Source: an uncultured Winogradskyella sp. (GTDB taxonomy: Bacteria > Bacteroidota > Bacteroidia > Flavobacteriales > Flavobacteriaceae). Taken from it: a stretch of DNA of 64,000 nucleotides. Under the pieces are notes generated by a model that worked only from the letters and a program-made list of their open reading frames with translations, was not told the DNA's origin and ran no database searches. Position numbers and translations under genes: made by a program. The stretch spans positions 708,590 to 772,589 of the forward strand of contig NZ_CANMXL010000001.1 in assembly GCF_947501905.1 (NCBI RefSeq). The letters run 5' to 3'. Below are positions 16,970-26,107 of this stretch, in pieces (positions within the stretch are counted from its first letter, which is position 1; each line of letters opens with the position of its first letter).

Positions 16970-17794
16970 ATGGGTATAAGCAAAATAAATAATAGAATAA
17001 GCATCATTGGCTGTGGTTGGTTAGGTCTACCATTAGCCATACAGCTTATAGAAAATGGACTTGACATTAAAGGCTCTACGACTTCAGAAAACAAACTCGA
17101 AGCGCTCGATAACCTTGGCATTACCCCTTTTTTAATTCGCCTTAATGAAACTAAAATTGAAGGTGATATTTCCGAATTCCTAAATAACTCAGAAACACTA
17201 ATTATAAATATTCCACCTGGCTTAAGAAAAAACCCAGACAAGAATTACGTTTCTGAAATCAAATTACTTATTAAGCATATTGAGAAAAGCAGTATTAAAA
17301 ATGTGCTCTATATAAGTTCTACTTCAGTTTATAATAATGACCCTAAATTTCCAATAATTACAGAAAAAACAAAACCTAATGCAATATCTAATTCAGGAAA
17401 ACAACTTATTGAAATAGAAAATGTACTTAAAAATAATTCAGCTTTTAATACAACGATTTTAAGATTTGCAGGGCTTTTTGACCAAGAGAGACACCCAGGG
17501 AAAATAATTTCAGGAAGAAAACATATTTTAAATCCCGAAGCACCCGTTAATCTAATTCATAAAAACGATTGTATTTCTATTATTGCTCAATTAATTGAAA
17601 AAGACTTTTGGAACGAAGAATTTAATGCCTGCTACCCTAATCACCCAACTAAAGAGCAATACTATAAACAGTATTGCCAAGCAAATAACTTAGAGCTTCC
17701 TGAGTATAATAGAGAAGACATTTCTATGGGAAAAATAATAGATGCCACAAAATTGGCACAACTCTTGAAATATGAGTACAAAACTGGCCTCTAG
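16970..17794 (+). CDS. NAD(P)-binding epimerase/dehydratase-like protein (SDR)
   Basis: 274 residues from ATG 16970; an upstream ATG at 16931 would add 13 residues and overlap the promoter. The N-terminal ISIIGCGWLGLPLA gives the Gly14-x-Gly16-x-x-Gly19 dinucleotide loop of the extended SDR class. The usual YxxxK catalytic pair is not seen at its normal place (the equivalent NSGKQLIEIE has Lys but no Tyr), so it may be a non-catalytic or atypical member, as in the YeeZ-like subgroup. YISSTSVYNN supplies the Ser-rich strand. No operon partner. Confidence 0.85.
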   Translation: MGISKINNRISIIGCGWLGLPLAIQLIENGLDIKGSTTSENKLEALDNLGITPFLIRLNETKIEGDISEFLNNSETLIINIPPGLRKNPDKNYVSEIKLLIKHIEKSSIKNVLYISSTSVYNNDPKFPIITEKTKPNAISNSGKQLIEIENVLKNNSAFNTTILRFAGLFDQERHPGKIISGRKHILNPEAPVNLIHKNDCISIIAQLIEKDFWNEEFNACYPNHPTKEQYYKQYCQANNLELPEYNREDISMGKIIDATKLAQLLKYEYKTGL

Positions 17795-17835
17795 GAAATT
17801 AATAACTTTTTAAGACCTATTCGTATTAATTTTCA

Positions 17836-17843
17836 TAGATTTG
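17836..17843 (+). promoter_or_regulatory. Candidate -7 element of the secreted TPR-like gene
   Basis: TAGATTTG is an exact TAnnTTTG match 20 bases before ATG 17864. Confidence 0.45.
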
Positions 17844-17863
17844 GCGCATTAAATTTTAAAACA

Positions 17864-18553
17864 ATGAAGAAGATTACAATTGCCTTAGTTATGCTTGTTT
17901 CAGCAATGAGTTTTTCTCAAGGTAACGCAGATTTAAAAGCACATTACGAAGCTTTTTACAAACAAATGAAAAACCAAGGAGACGTTCAAGGTGTTATCAA
18001 TGCAATGACACATTTAGAAGTCTTAACACCGTCTCAAGCACGAAGAGATACTTTAGCTTACTTATATGTATCTGAAGGCAAATATCTTCAAGCACTTAAC
18101 ACTATTGGTATTGAGAAAAATGCAACAGACTCTGACTTAAATGTTGAAGTAAAAGCAATTTCTCTTAAAAACCTAAACGAAAGCAAAAGAGCTCTTGAGC
18201 ATTACAATGTTTTGTTTAGCAGAAAAGCTAATCCATCTTTAGCTTATGAGATTGCTGATTTAATGATTCAGAATTCTGATTTAGCTGGTGCAAAATCAAA
18301 AATCGAATATGGTATCACTAATGCCAAAGATGATATGAAACGTGCTTTTTACGAAACGCAACGTCCATACGAGACCTCTTTAAAAGCAGCATTTTTATAC
18401 CTTAAGGCTCTGGTTACATTCCAAGAAAACCAAACAAATGTAGACCCTGCTCTAAAATTGGTTAACGATGCGCTAGCCATTGACCCTAATTTTAATATGG
18501 CTAAACGTACTCGTGAAGCTTTAGAAGCAAAAAAAGCAGCACCAAAAAATTAG
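17864..18553 (+). CDS. Secreted tetratricopeptide-like protein
   Basis: 229 residues with a signal peptide (MKKITIALVMLVSAMSFSQG, cut after FSQ) and then helical pairs that read like TPRs: LAYLYVSEGKYLQALNTIG, NESKRALEHYNVLFSRKANP, PALKLVNDALAIDPNFN. A periplasmic scaffold is likely. No catalytic residues. A very long perfect palindromic terminator follows directly. Confidence 0.85.
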   Translation: MKKITIALVMLVSAMSFSQGNADLKAHYEAFYKQMKNQGDVQGVINAMTHLEVLTPSQARRDTLAYLYVSEGKYLQALNTIGIEKNATDSDLNVEVKAISLKNLNESKRALEHYNVLFSRKANPSLAYEIADLMIQNSDLAGAKSKIEYGITNAKDDMKRAFYETQRPYETSLKAAFLYLKALVTFQENQTNVDPALKLVNDALAIDPNFNMAKRTREALEAKKAAPKN

Positions 18554-18556
18554 ACA

Positions 18557-18618
18557 CTAGATATATTATATAAAAAATGCAGCTTATTTAAGCTGCATTT
18601 TTTATATAATATATCTAG
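18557..18618. terminator. 62-bp perfect palindromic bidirectional terminator
   Basis: Left arm 18557-18586 and right arm 18589-18618 are exact reverse complements over 30 bp, separated by TT. It lies between the convergent TPR-like gene and M13 peptidase gene, and contains A/T runs on both strands, as expected for a shared terminator. Confidence 0.9.
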
Positions 18619-18635
18619 GTTTTTAACTAAATTTT

Positions 18636-20699
18636 CTACCAGATTCTAACACGTTGTTCTGGAGCTAAATACATAGCATCTCCCTCTTTAATATTGAAAG
18701 CTTCATAAAATGCATCTATATTTTTTAGAGGCTGTGTTGCTCTTATATTACCAGGCGAATGTGTGTCTGTTTTAATTTGAGTTCTTAAAGCATCTTCTCT
18801 AATAAGTGTTCTCCAAACAGTTGCCCATGACATGAAAAATCGCTGTTCTGGTGTAAATCCATCAATATCATCTGGCCTTCCATTCTCTTCATAAAACAAT
18901 TGTAATCCATCGTAAGCTCCAAGAACACCACCTAAGTCACCGATGTTTTCTCCTAAAGTAAATGGTCCGTTTACATAAACACTATCAAGTACTTCTAATG
19001 CAGAGTATTGGTCAGCTAAAGCTTTTCCTCTCTTTTCGAACTCTGCGAGGTCCTCAGGAGTCCACCAATTGTTCACATTGCCATCGCCATCAAAACGTGC
19101 ACCAGAATCGTCAAAAGCATGAGATATCTCATGACCAATTACCGCTCCTATACCTCCATAATTTACTGCCTCATCAGCTTTGTAGTTATAGAATGGTGGT
19201 TGCAAAATAGCAGCAGGAAATACTATCTCATTGTTTAATGGGTTAAAATATGCATTAACAGTCTGTGGAGACATACCCCATTGCTTTTTATCTACTGGCT
19301 CATTTATCTCTGATAAGTTTTTCTTCTGAGACCATTCACCAACTGCTAACATATTTTCCGCATAAGAGTTCCCTTCTTTCACTTGCATTTCAGAATAATC
19401 TTCCCATTCATCTGGGTATGCAATCTTAACCGTAAACTTATCTAGCTTTTCAATTGCTTTAGTTTTTGTTTCATCTGTCATCCAATCTAGTTTTTGGATT
19501 CTATTTTGAAAAGCTTTAATAACATTAGCAATCATTTTTTCAGCTTTTTCTTTTGCCTCAGGCGGAAATTTAGAATCAACATATAATTTTCCTATAGCCT
19601 CACCAACACTTCCATTTACAGTTCCTAGTGCTCTTTCCTCTGGTGTTCTTTGTTTTTTAGCTCCTCGCAATGTTTTGCTATAAAAATCCCAATTTGCTTT
19701 TTCAATTTCTGTGGTTAAGAAGCCAGCTGCATTATCTAATGTACTCCATGTCATTAAAGTTTTAATATCCTCAATAGGGGTCTCTTGTAAGAAGGCATCT
19801 AAGGATTTCATATACTTTGGTTGCATTACTAAAAGTGTATCCACTTTCTTTTCAATGCCCATATCATCCATGAATTTCTTCCAATCAATTGATGGGGCCA
19901 TTTTTTGCAAATCCTGAAGAGAAGTTGGGTTATTAAAGTTTCTAATATCTCTACTCGCCACCTTATCTAACCTAGGTTCTGCCAATTGGGTTTCTAATTC
20001 TAATATACGTTGAGCAGCCTTACGAGCATTAGTCTCTGAATAATTAATAAACTGAAGCATACGCGTCATATGATCCACATATTTACCTCTAATTTCCTTA
20101 GTTTTTTCGTCTTGATCTAAATAATAATCACGTTGTAACCCTAATCCCCCTGGGAATACCCAAGCAGTATTCATAGTACTATTATTTAAATCAGGATTAG
20201 CTCCAATACCCGCAAATGGTGCAGAGACGCCTAAAGTAGAAGCATAAATTTCTTGCATTTGATTAAGATTAGATATGCTATTAATCTTCTCTAATAAAGG
20301 TTCTAAAGGCTTAATACCCGCTTCATCTCTTGCAACAGTATCTAACTGAGAGTCAAAGATTAAAAGTGCTTTTTTCTGATCAGACCCTTCTTTATAGGTT
20401 CCCAATTCTTTTGAGACATTAAGAATTTCTAGCACATCATTTCTAGTAGATTTGCGTAACACGCCAAATCCTCCCCAACGTGTTTCTTCATCTGGGATAG
20501 TAGTGGTTTTCATCCAATTACCATTCACGTAATTGTAAAAGTCTTCGTTAGGACTTACGTCTTTATCCATGTTTTCCAGATTGATTCCTGGAATTTCTTC
20601 GGACATCGCAGTCTCTTTTTTGGCATCTTCTTTACATGCTATAACTGAAAAACATGTAAAAACCATTATCGCCAAGAGGCGACTAAAATTAGTTTTCAT
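18636..20699 (-). CDS. M13-family metallopeptidase (neprilysin/PepO type) lipoprotein
   Basis: 687 residues, lipobox VIAC with Cys22, so it is a periplasmic or outer-membrane-anchored peptidase. The Zn site has HEISHAFDD at about 523 with catalytic Glu, then the third ligand in GENIGDLGG at about 583, and the family end RVRIW with the catalytic-side His motif (DTHSPGNIR) just before it. Family members cleave short peptides on the N-side of hydrophobic residues. Length is typical. It is monocistronic, and no disruption is seen. Confidence 0.95.
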   Translation of the reverse strand: MKTNFSRLLAIMVFTCFSVIACKEDAKKETAMSEEIPGINLENMDKDVSPNEDFYNYVNGNWMKTTTIPDEETRWGGFGVLRKSTRNDVLEILNVSKELGTYKEGSDQKKALLIFDSQLDTVARDEAGIKPLEPLLEKINSISNLNQMQEIYASTLGVSAPFAGIGANPDLNNSTMNTAWVFPGGLGLQRDYYLDQDEKTKEIRGKYVDHMTRMLQFINYSETNARKAAQRILELETQLAEPRLDKVASRDIRNFNNPTSLQDLQKMAPSIDWKKFMDDMGIEKKVDTLLVMQPKYMKSLDAFLQETPIEDIKTLMTWSTLDNAAGFLTTEIEKANWDFYSKTLRGAKKQRTPEERALGTVNGSVGEAIGKLYVDSKFPPEAKEKAEKMIANVIKAFQNRIQKLDWMTDETKTKAIEKLDKFTVKIAYPDEWEDYSEMQVKEGNSYAENMLAVGEWSQKKNLSEINEPVDKKQWGMSPQTVNAYFNPLNNEIVFPAAILQPPFYNYKADEAVNYGGIGAVIGHEISHAFDDSGARFDGDGNVNNWWTPEDLAEFEKRGKALADQYSALEVLDSVYVNGPFTLGENIGDLGGVLGAYDGLQLFYEENGRPDDIDGFTPEQRFFMSWATVWRTLIREDALRTQIKTDTHSPGNIRATQPLKNIDAFYEAFNIKEGDAMYLAPEQRVRIW

Positions 20700-20811
20700 G
20701 GGTAGTTAATATTTAATTTGATTAAAAGTAGTTATTATTTAGACCTGAAAAATCAAAATTTGTTACATCTTAACAAAGATTTAATGAGATTGTAGCTAAT
20801 CAGTAATGTGC

Positions 20812-21348
20812 TTATTCATCATAAGGTCGAATAGCTTCCTTATCTCTTTTATCAAATTCAAGTTTTTTATTAATCCCAAAAATAAGATTAGAATTAGCAA
20901 TAAGTAAATCCCTTATACTTCCTAATTTATTATCGACAGAATAATTATCTAATGTCAAATCATTATTTAATTTCAAAAGTTTTGTTTCCAAAACTGAGAT
21001 TCTAGAGTTAATTGGGTTTGTATTAATATTTTCGGGTAAACTTACTTTAAGGCTATCCAAGAAAACTTTTAAAGTATCTTTTTCAGCTGTAAAGAATGTA
21101 ACATCCGCTTTCTTTAAAAAAGAAATTTGCGTAGACAACTCCTGAAATCTCGTCCATTGTGCAACTTCTTTTTTTGCATCTTCACTTAAGATATAATCAT
21201 TGTATTTAAAACTCTCTATAGCTTTAGCCGTTATGGTTTTAGTATCTTGTTTTTGTTCTTCTAAAACTTTAGGGGTAGTTTTTGAATTATCATCTCCGCA
21301 GCTAAAAAATACTACCAAGACCAAAATGTATAGAAATTTTATTCTCAT
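20812..21348 (-). CDS. Putative coiled-coil lipoprotein
   Basis: 178 residues; MRIKFLYILVLVVFFSCGDD gives a lipobox FFSC with Cys17. The mature part is mainly helical and charged, with heptad-like segments (QFK..., SRISVLETKLLKLNNDL). I recognise no family. It stands alone between the peptidase gene and threonine dehydrogenase. Function unknown. Confidence 0.75.
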   Translation of the reverse strand: MRIKFLYILVLVVFFSCGDDNSKTTPKVLEEQKQDTKTITAKAIESFKYNDYILSEDAKKEVAQWTRFQELSTQISFLKKADVTFFTAEKDTLKVFLDSLKVSLPENINTNPINSRISVLETKLLKLNNDLTLDNYSVDNKLGSIRDLLIANSNLIFGINKKLEFDKRDKEAIRPYDE

Positions 21349-21470
21349 TAATACAATAAATTACTGATGTGGTAAAGATAAATAAACTTAAATAGCATCT
21401 AACCGTATTTCAATGTCTATAATATCAAATACTAAATTCTTATTAAAACTATATTTTTTCTGATTTATTA

Positions 21471-21503
21471 TTGAAAAACTAGTGTTAATTCTTGTTATTT
21501 TTG
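21471..21503 (+). promoter_or_regulatory. Candidate promoter of threonine dehydrogenase
   Basis: TTG at 21471-21473 and TATTTTTG at 21496-21503 are separated by 22 bases, the usual Bacteroidota spacing. ATG 21525 follows 21 bases later. Confidence 0.55.
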
Positions 21504-21524
21504 ATAATCATTTAAAAATTCGAT

Positions 21525-22490
21525 ATGCCTTCAAAAATATTAATTATAGGTGCATGTGGACAGATTGGCACTGAACTTACGACAAGATTAAGAGAACTAT
21601 ACGGTGTAGAAAATGTCATTGCTAGTGATATTAACACCCGTAATCTAGACTTGGTTAATTCTGGTCCTTTTGAAATTATTGATGCCAAAAATTTTAATGC
21701 AGTAAAAGATTGTTGCAAAAATTATAATATCGATACTGTCTATCTCATGGCGGCCCTACTTAGTGCTACAGGAGAGAAATACCCAATGGAAGCATGGGAC
21801 TTAAACATGAATTCGCTCTTTCATGTTTTAAATCTAGCTAAAGGCGGCACTATCAAAAAAATATTTTGGCCAAGTAGTGTTGCCGTTTTTGGACCAACAA
21901 CTCCTACAGAAAATACACCTCAGCATACCACTTGCGAACCTACTACAGTATATGGTATTACCAAACAAGTTGGTGAGCGTTGGTGCGAGTATTATCATAA
22001 GAAATATGGTGTAGATGTACGTAGTATTAGATATCCAGGTATTATTAGTCACAAAGCTATGCCAGGTGGAGGAACTACAGATTATGCTGTTGAGATTTAC
22101 CATAAAGCTGTAAAAGAAGGTATTTATGAATGTTTTCTTTCTGAAAACACTGAACTTCCTATGATGTTTATGGACGATGCTATAAAAGCCACTACAGAAT
22201 TAATGCAAGCTCCTACTGAAAAAATTAATATACGCTCGGCATATAACCTAGCGGCCATATCATTTACACCTCAACAAGTTTTTGAAAGTATAAAAAAATA
22301 CATTCCTGAGTTTACAATTACTTATAAGCCTGACTTTAGACAAGCCATCGCAGACAGCTGGCCCTCATCTATTGATGATAACATAGCACGAAAAGATTGG
22401 GGTTGGCAACATGATTTTGACCTAGATAAAATGACTCAAGTAATGCTAGAAAACTTAGAGAAGCAAGTTTGCAAGGTAGATTTTGAATAA
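21525..22490 (+). CDS. tdh: L-threonine 3-dehydrogenase, SDR type
   Basis: 321 residues. The dinucleotide loop IIGACGQIG has Gly9, Gly12 and Gly15. The catalytic triad region shows WPSSVAVFGP (Ser118) and VYGITKQVGERWCEYY (Tyr143, Lys147). The family signature GIISHKAMPGGGTTDYAVEI and the length match the SDR-type NAD-dependent threonine dehydrogenase known from Flavobacterium frigidimaris, which makes 2-amino-3-ketobutyrate from threonine. The other candidate would be a UDP-sugar epimerase, which is less likely because GGGTTDYAVEIYHKA is specific. It is monocistronic and has its own promoter. Confidence 0.94.
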   Translation: MPSKILIIGACGQIGTELTTRLRELYGVENVIASDINTRNLDLVNSGPFEIIDAKNFNAVKDCCKNYNIDTVYLMAALLSATGEKYPMEAWDLNMNSLFHVLNLAKGGTIKKIFWPSSVAVFGPTTPTENTPQHTTCEPTTVYGITKQVGERWCEYYHKKYGVDVRSIRYPGIISHKAMPGGGTTDYAVEIYHKAVKEGIYECFLSENTELPMMFMDDAIKATTELMQAPTEKINIRSAYNLAAISFTPQQVFESIKKYIPEFTITYKPDFRQAIADSWPSSIDDNIARKDWGWQHDFDLDKMTQVMLENLEKQVCKVDFE

Positions 22491-22554
22491 CATTTTACTG
22501 ACTCACAAAAATTAAAAAGCTAGCTTGTTCTTTTAATAACTTAGCATTACAATT

Positions 22555-23460
22555 TTATTTATTCTTCAGCGTATTACTTAAGTGAAATACATATGTGGCA
22601 TTAAATCCAAAGTGTAAATTAGGGTCTTTAAAGTTAAAGTTATTTCGGGTTTGGGTGATAAACGTGTCCTCAACCATATTACGTGTATTCGTCAACATGA
22701 GCTGAATTAAAATATCTCCTAATTCCCAATTAACGCCAATAGCAAAAGGGTCATAAGTGTCAAAAGAATCTATAGGATTAAATGTCCTGTAATACTCTGA
22801 AACTAATGCCAAATGAGGTCCAAGCTTATACCTTGCTCCAAAACCTAGTGCGAAGAAATTCTTATTATCTTGATTAGGCACACCTAAAGGTTTATGAACA
22901 AACGTTGGTGCCAATTGCAAAGAAAATTTTGAAGTCATTCTTCTTGAAACAAGTACTTGAGATGTAAAGGCTAATCTTTCTGAAAAATCTCCAGATAAGC
23001 CTGAGTATATAGAGCCCGAACTACTATTATAACTTCCTGTTTGTAATAAAGTAATATTAAAAGGCACAGATTTCTCTCCCTTTTGCTGACTCCATAATTT
23101 ATACTTAAGATAGCTATCAAAAAGACCATCAAACGTAGTGCCTCCCATACCAAAAGATAATCTGTCTGACACACCATATTCTAATGCTATCCTTGTCGTC
23201 ATTTTATCAGCTGCAAAACTCTGAGAACGATCGCCTGGTAAATTCCAAAAGCGAGTTGCGGTGAACAATTCTAATACACCTTTACTCCTAACCTCTGTTG
23301 AGTGCCCAAAAGCTACTCTAGTCATTTTAAACGCTGGTGGCACATAGTTTGTAGCGCTTTTTTGCTCTTTATTTAAAATCTCTAACAAATCCTGGGCAGT
23401 AGACATTTGAACACTACCCAAAAGTAAAAGACATGCTATTACTGTTTTTTTAATTTTCAT
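22555..23460 (-). CDS. DUF5777-family outer-membrane beta-barrel protein, copy 1
   Basis: 301 residues from ATG 23460 (MKIKKTVIACLLLLG, signal peptide to STAQ); an upstream in-frame ATG at 23475 gives a poorer signal. After a short linker, alternating hydrophobic/aromatic strands with Gly/Asn turns (GVLELFTATRFWNL, DRLSFGMGGTTFDG, YKLWSQQKGEKSVPF, LHFGFNATYVFHL) show a small beta-barrel. It overlaps the YceI gene by 11 bases and closes the second module of the cytochrome locus. The family role is unknown. Confidence 0.85.
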   Translation of the reverse strand: MKIKKTVIACLLLLGSVQMSTAQDLLEILNKEQKSATNYVPPAFKMTRVAFGHSTEVRSKGVLELFTATRFWNLPGDRSQSFAADKMTTRIALEYGVSDRLSFGMGGTTFDGLFDSYLKYKLWSQQKGEKSVPFNITLLQTGSYNSSSGSIYSGLSGDFSERLAFTSQVLVSRRMTSKFSLQLAPTFVHKPLGVPNQDNKNFFALGFGARYKLGPHLALVSEYYRTFNPIDSFDTYDPFAIGVNWELGDILIQLMLTNTRNMVEDTFITQTRNNFNFKDPNLHFGFNATYVFHLSNTLKNK

Positions 23461-23995
23461 ATGGCAGATATTCAAATTTAAAATTTACTTCTATACTTTT
23501 TGCAATATTGCCTGCTAGTAATGGTGGTATATTGATGTTATAATCTTCTACAAAAGTTTCGAAAACGCCAGAGAGTATATAATTGCCATTATTGTTTTCG
23601 ATTTTAGTTTTAATTTCTATGTCTTTAGACACGCCATGCATCTTAAATACACCCTTAATGATCTTAATTTGCGTACCTTGAATATTAGCCTCAAAATTTA
23701 ATATTTTACCTTCAAACGTTGCTTTTGGGTAAATATCAGATTCTATATAACTTTCGTTAAAATGCTCTCTCATTAAGGCTTTTTCAAAAATAAAAGCATT
23801 CATAAGCATATCAACGGCAATAGTGCCTTCTTGAAGATCTATGATACTAGAAACTTGATTGTTTTCTGCTTTAATATTTTCTACAGAAGTATATGAAAAG
23901 AATGACACTTGACCTTGCCTAGCAATTACCTTCTCTGAACTTTGGGTAATAGCAAAACCTAGTATTAATAGTAACGCCAAAAAAGATTTATTCAT
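23450..23995 (-). CDS. YceI-family periplasmic protein, copy 1
   Basis: 181 residues with a signal peptide (MNKSFLALLLILGFAITQS) and the YceI fold: ENNQVSSIIDLQEGTIAVDM and a central MREHFNESYIESDIYPKATF that is nearly repeated in the other YceI gene of this locus. YceI proteins form a lipocalin-like barrel that binds long-chain isoprenoids such as quinones. It overlaps the OB-fold gene upstream by 8 bases and the barrel gene downstream by 11, so it is part of an operon. Confidence 0.9.
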   Translation of the reverse strand: MNKSFLALLLILGFAITQSSEKVIARQGQVSFFSYTSVENIKAENNQVSSIIDLQEGTIAVDMLMNAFIFEKALMREHFNESYIESDIYPKATFEGKILNFEANIQGTQIKIIKGVFKMHGVSKDIEIKTKIENNNGNYILSGVFETFVEDYNINIPPLLAGNIAKSIEVNFKFEYLPYEN

Positions 23996-24428
23996 TTGTT
24001 TTTGGTTGGGGAATTATACAATTTAAGAGAATAACATCATTTAAGGTGCCTTTAAGAATACCTTTAATGCTAATTTCATCTCCCAAATTTAAACTATTTA
24101 TGGCTAATTTTTGATTTTTCTGCATGTCGCAAATTACCAATCTATCGGTCTCTTTTTTCCCTTTAAGGATAATTGTAGAGCGATTGTTTAGACTATTGAT
24201 ATCTTGAATAATACCTTCAACTAGCACAACATTTTCAATAAGGTTATCTTCATTAAAGTTTAAATCTTTTTCAATGATTTGGTCAACATGAAATTGTTTT
24301 ACATCTAAAGACTCAGTAACCATTTTATCTGAATTTTCAGTACAGCTATTTAGTCCTAAAAATACTAATACAATAAGTAAAAGCTTTGGAATAAATAATT
24401 GTATGTATGTATTTAATAACATTGACAT
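23988..24428 (-). CDS. OB-fold (tRNA_anti-like) lipoprotein, copy 1
   Basis: 146 residues. MSMLLNTYIQLFIPKLLLIV with lipobox GLNSC (Cys29) points to a lipoprotein. The mature part (VEGIIQDINSLNNRSTIILK, GDEISIKGILKGTLNDVILL) reads as a small OB fold of the tRNA_anti-like group found in extracytoplasmic Bacteroidota proteins. It overlaps the YceI gene by 8 bases. Ligand unknown. It pairs with copy 2 at 25711-26106. Confidence 0.8.
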   Translation of the reverse strand: MSMLLNTYIQLFIPKLLLIVLVFLGLNSCTENSDKMVTESLDVKQFHVDQIIEKDLNFNEDNLIENVVLVEGIIQDINSLNNRSTIILKGKKETDRLVICDMQKNQKLAINSLNLGDEISIKGILKGTLNDVILLNCIIPQPKTNE

Positions 24429-24587
24429 TGTACTACAAATTTACTGACTCTTTTCGTTAGTTATTGTATGGGACATAAAATTAATCCCCAAAGTGTTTTA
24501 TTTCTCTAGGGATTACAAAATCAACCAATAAAACTAAACTCTAAATAGTCGTTGTTGTTTTCATCTTAATTATGGCAATAAGAGGCA

Positions 24588-24839
24588 TTAACAACTACAA
24601 AGAGATTTAGAAAACTCTTCTTCAATTCGTTCTCCTTTTTCAGGGTATCCCAATCTAGACAGAACATTTAAAGCGGTAGATAATTTATCTGCCTTAATAA
24701 AATTGAAGATAATCAGAGACTCTTTAGGATATAGTCTTACATTTTTTACGTTTTCTATAACCTGTAGTTCTTTTTTTATACAAACTGAACAATTTTTACA
24801 AAAGCGTTGTTGTACTTCTATTTTTGCTGTTGATGTCAT
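24588..24839 (-). CDS. Small heavy-metal-associated (HMA)-like protein
   Basis: 83 residues, no signal peptide. QRFCKNCSVCIKKELQVIEN has Cys14-x-x-Cys17 (and Cys20) and the helix of a ferredoxin-like HMA domain; VKNVRLYPKESLIIFNF and the LSRLGYPEKGE region complete the beta-alpha-beta pattern. The C-terminus ends SLCSC, two more Cys. Probably a soft-metal (copper or zinc) carrier in the cytoplasm. It lies between the two module copies, 15 bases downstream of the second barrel gene. Confidence 0.75.
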   Translation of the reverse strand: MTSTAKIEVQQRFCKNCSVCIKKELQVIENVKNVRLYPKESLIIFNFIKADKLSTALNVLSRLGYPEKGERIEEEFSKSLCSC

Positions 24840-24854
24840 ATGCTTAATGATTAA

Positions 24855-25700
24855 TTAAAATACCCTTGATAAATTAAAGCCAAAGAAAATATCTCCATCA
24901 CCCCAATCTCCTGTTGCTTGCCCCAAAAATGCATTTGTATTCATTGGCTGCGCATTGGTAAAATGTAATTGGAATACATGGCCACCAGTTTCTAAATCAA
25001 ACCCAATAGAAAGTGGGTTTTTAAATGGCGACGTATCTGCTCTGTTCAAGTGCGCACCGTAATCAAAGTTTATAGACCATCTTTTGGTAAGCTTATGTCT
25101 ACCACCAAAACCTATAACATATTGCGAATTGTCTTGCTCATTAACATCTACATAATTATCATGAAAAAATGTAGGCATTAGCTGCAATGAGAAGTTTTTA
25201 TTAAACTTCTTAGAGATTAATAATTGTGTGGTATAACCTAGTCTATTCTTAAACTCTAAACCGGGTAAAAATGCATCATCCAAAGATGTGTTGATTAATA
25301 TATTACTTGAACTAACAACTGTAAATGGCGAACCTCCTTTTTTCTCTCTAAGTAATCTTATTTTTAAAGAAGACTCATAAATTTTACGGAAAGAACTTCT
25401 TGAAACGCCAATATTAATTGCATCTGTGACACCATAGATAAGATTAAGTCTTGTTACGGCTTGATCAAGGCCAAAAAAGTCCTTTAACCCTGTCTCTAAA
25501 GACCCAAATCTGTGAGATACCACAAAATAGAGTTCCTTTTTAGATATCATCTTAGTCGATTCAAAATTTACAATTTTGAGGCCTTTAAAAGCGGCTGTTT
25601 TATAGTCTTCTTCTGTTTCAGAATCTATTTCTGAAAATAAGTCTTCCTGCGCAAAAAACAATGCTGGAAACAGAAAGGTTAGTATATATAAGTATTTCAT
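24855..25700 (-). CDS. DUF5777-family outer-membrane beta-barrel protein, copy 2
   Basis: 281 residues with a signal peptide (MKYLYILTFLFPALFFAQ). A short acidic linker (DSETEED) precedes the barrel strands (KELYFVVSHRFGS, DAINIGVSRSSFRK, KNFSLQLMPTFFHD, GDIFFGFNLSRVF). It matches copy 1 in layout and in motifs such as FSLQL.PTF and the ..FGARY/FGGRHKL region, so it is a paralog. It starts 10 bases after the OB-fold gene stops, consistent with one operon. Confidence 0.85.
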   Translation of the reverse strand: MKYLYILTFLFPALFFAQEDLFSEIDSETEEDYKTAAFKGLKIVNFESTKMISKKELYFVVSHRFGSLETGLKDFFGLDQAVTRLNLIYGVTDAINIGVSRSSFRKIYESSLKIRLLREKKGGSPFTVVSSSNILINTSLDDAFLPGLEFKNRLGYTTQLLISKKFNKNFSLQLMPTFFHDNYVDVNEQDNSQYVIGFGGRHKLTKRWSINFDYGAHLNRADTSPFKNPLSIGFDLETGGHVFQLHFTNAQPMNTNAFLGQATGDWGDGDIFFGFNLSRVF

Positions 25701-25710
25701 TTTAATTGAT

Positions 25711-26106
25711 TCATTTGATTAGTGTTGATTGGTCAATCTTTACGAGTTCGAGCAACTCATCATAGCCTACACACCTGCCTTTTATAGTTATTTGTTCTCC
25801 TTTTTGAAACTTTAAAGTTTCTTGAGAATTAAAACTCACTTGTACACCATTACTAAGAACAACATCATTATCTTCTATTGAAGTAATGCCTCCTTTCATC
25901 TCTATAACTTGGTCTAGATAGTTGGTAGTTGCTAATGCTTCGTTAGTTTGAAATTGCTCAAAGATATCTTTAGCAGAAAGGCTTACAGTAGCCTTTTCAT
26001 TAGCTATATCTCTATGCTCACTATTAAAAACATAGTTGTAAACTAAAAATGCAGATATTAAACCAATAATTAAGACCCCAAGAAGCATATATATCTTCTT
26101 TCTCAT
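25711..26106 (-). CDS. OB-fold (tRNA_anti-like) membrane-anchored protein, copy 2
   Basis: 131 residues. The N-terminus MRKKIYMLLGVLIIGLISAF is an uncleaved-looking membrane helix or signal anchor. The rest (YLDQVIEMKGGITSIEDNDV, QKGEQITIKGRCVGYDELLE) is an OB fold like copy 1. It starts 1 base after the YceI gene ends. Together with YceI and the barrel gene it forms the first three-gene module. Confidence 0.8.
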   Translation of the reverse strand: MRKKIYMLLGVLIIGLISAFLVYNYVFNSEHRDIANEKATVSLSAKDIFEQFQTNEALATTNYLDQVIEMKGGITSIEDNDVVLSNGVQVSFNSQETLKFQKGEQITIKGRCVGYDELLELVKIDQSTLIK

Positions 26107-26107
26107 T

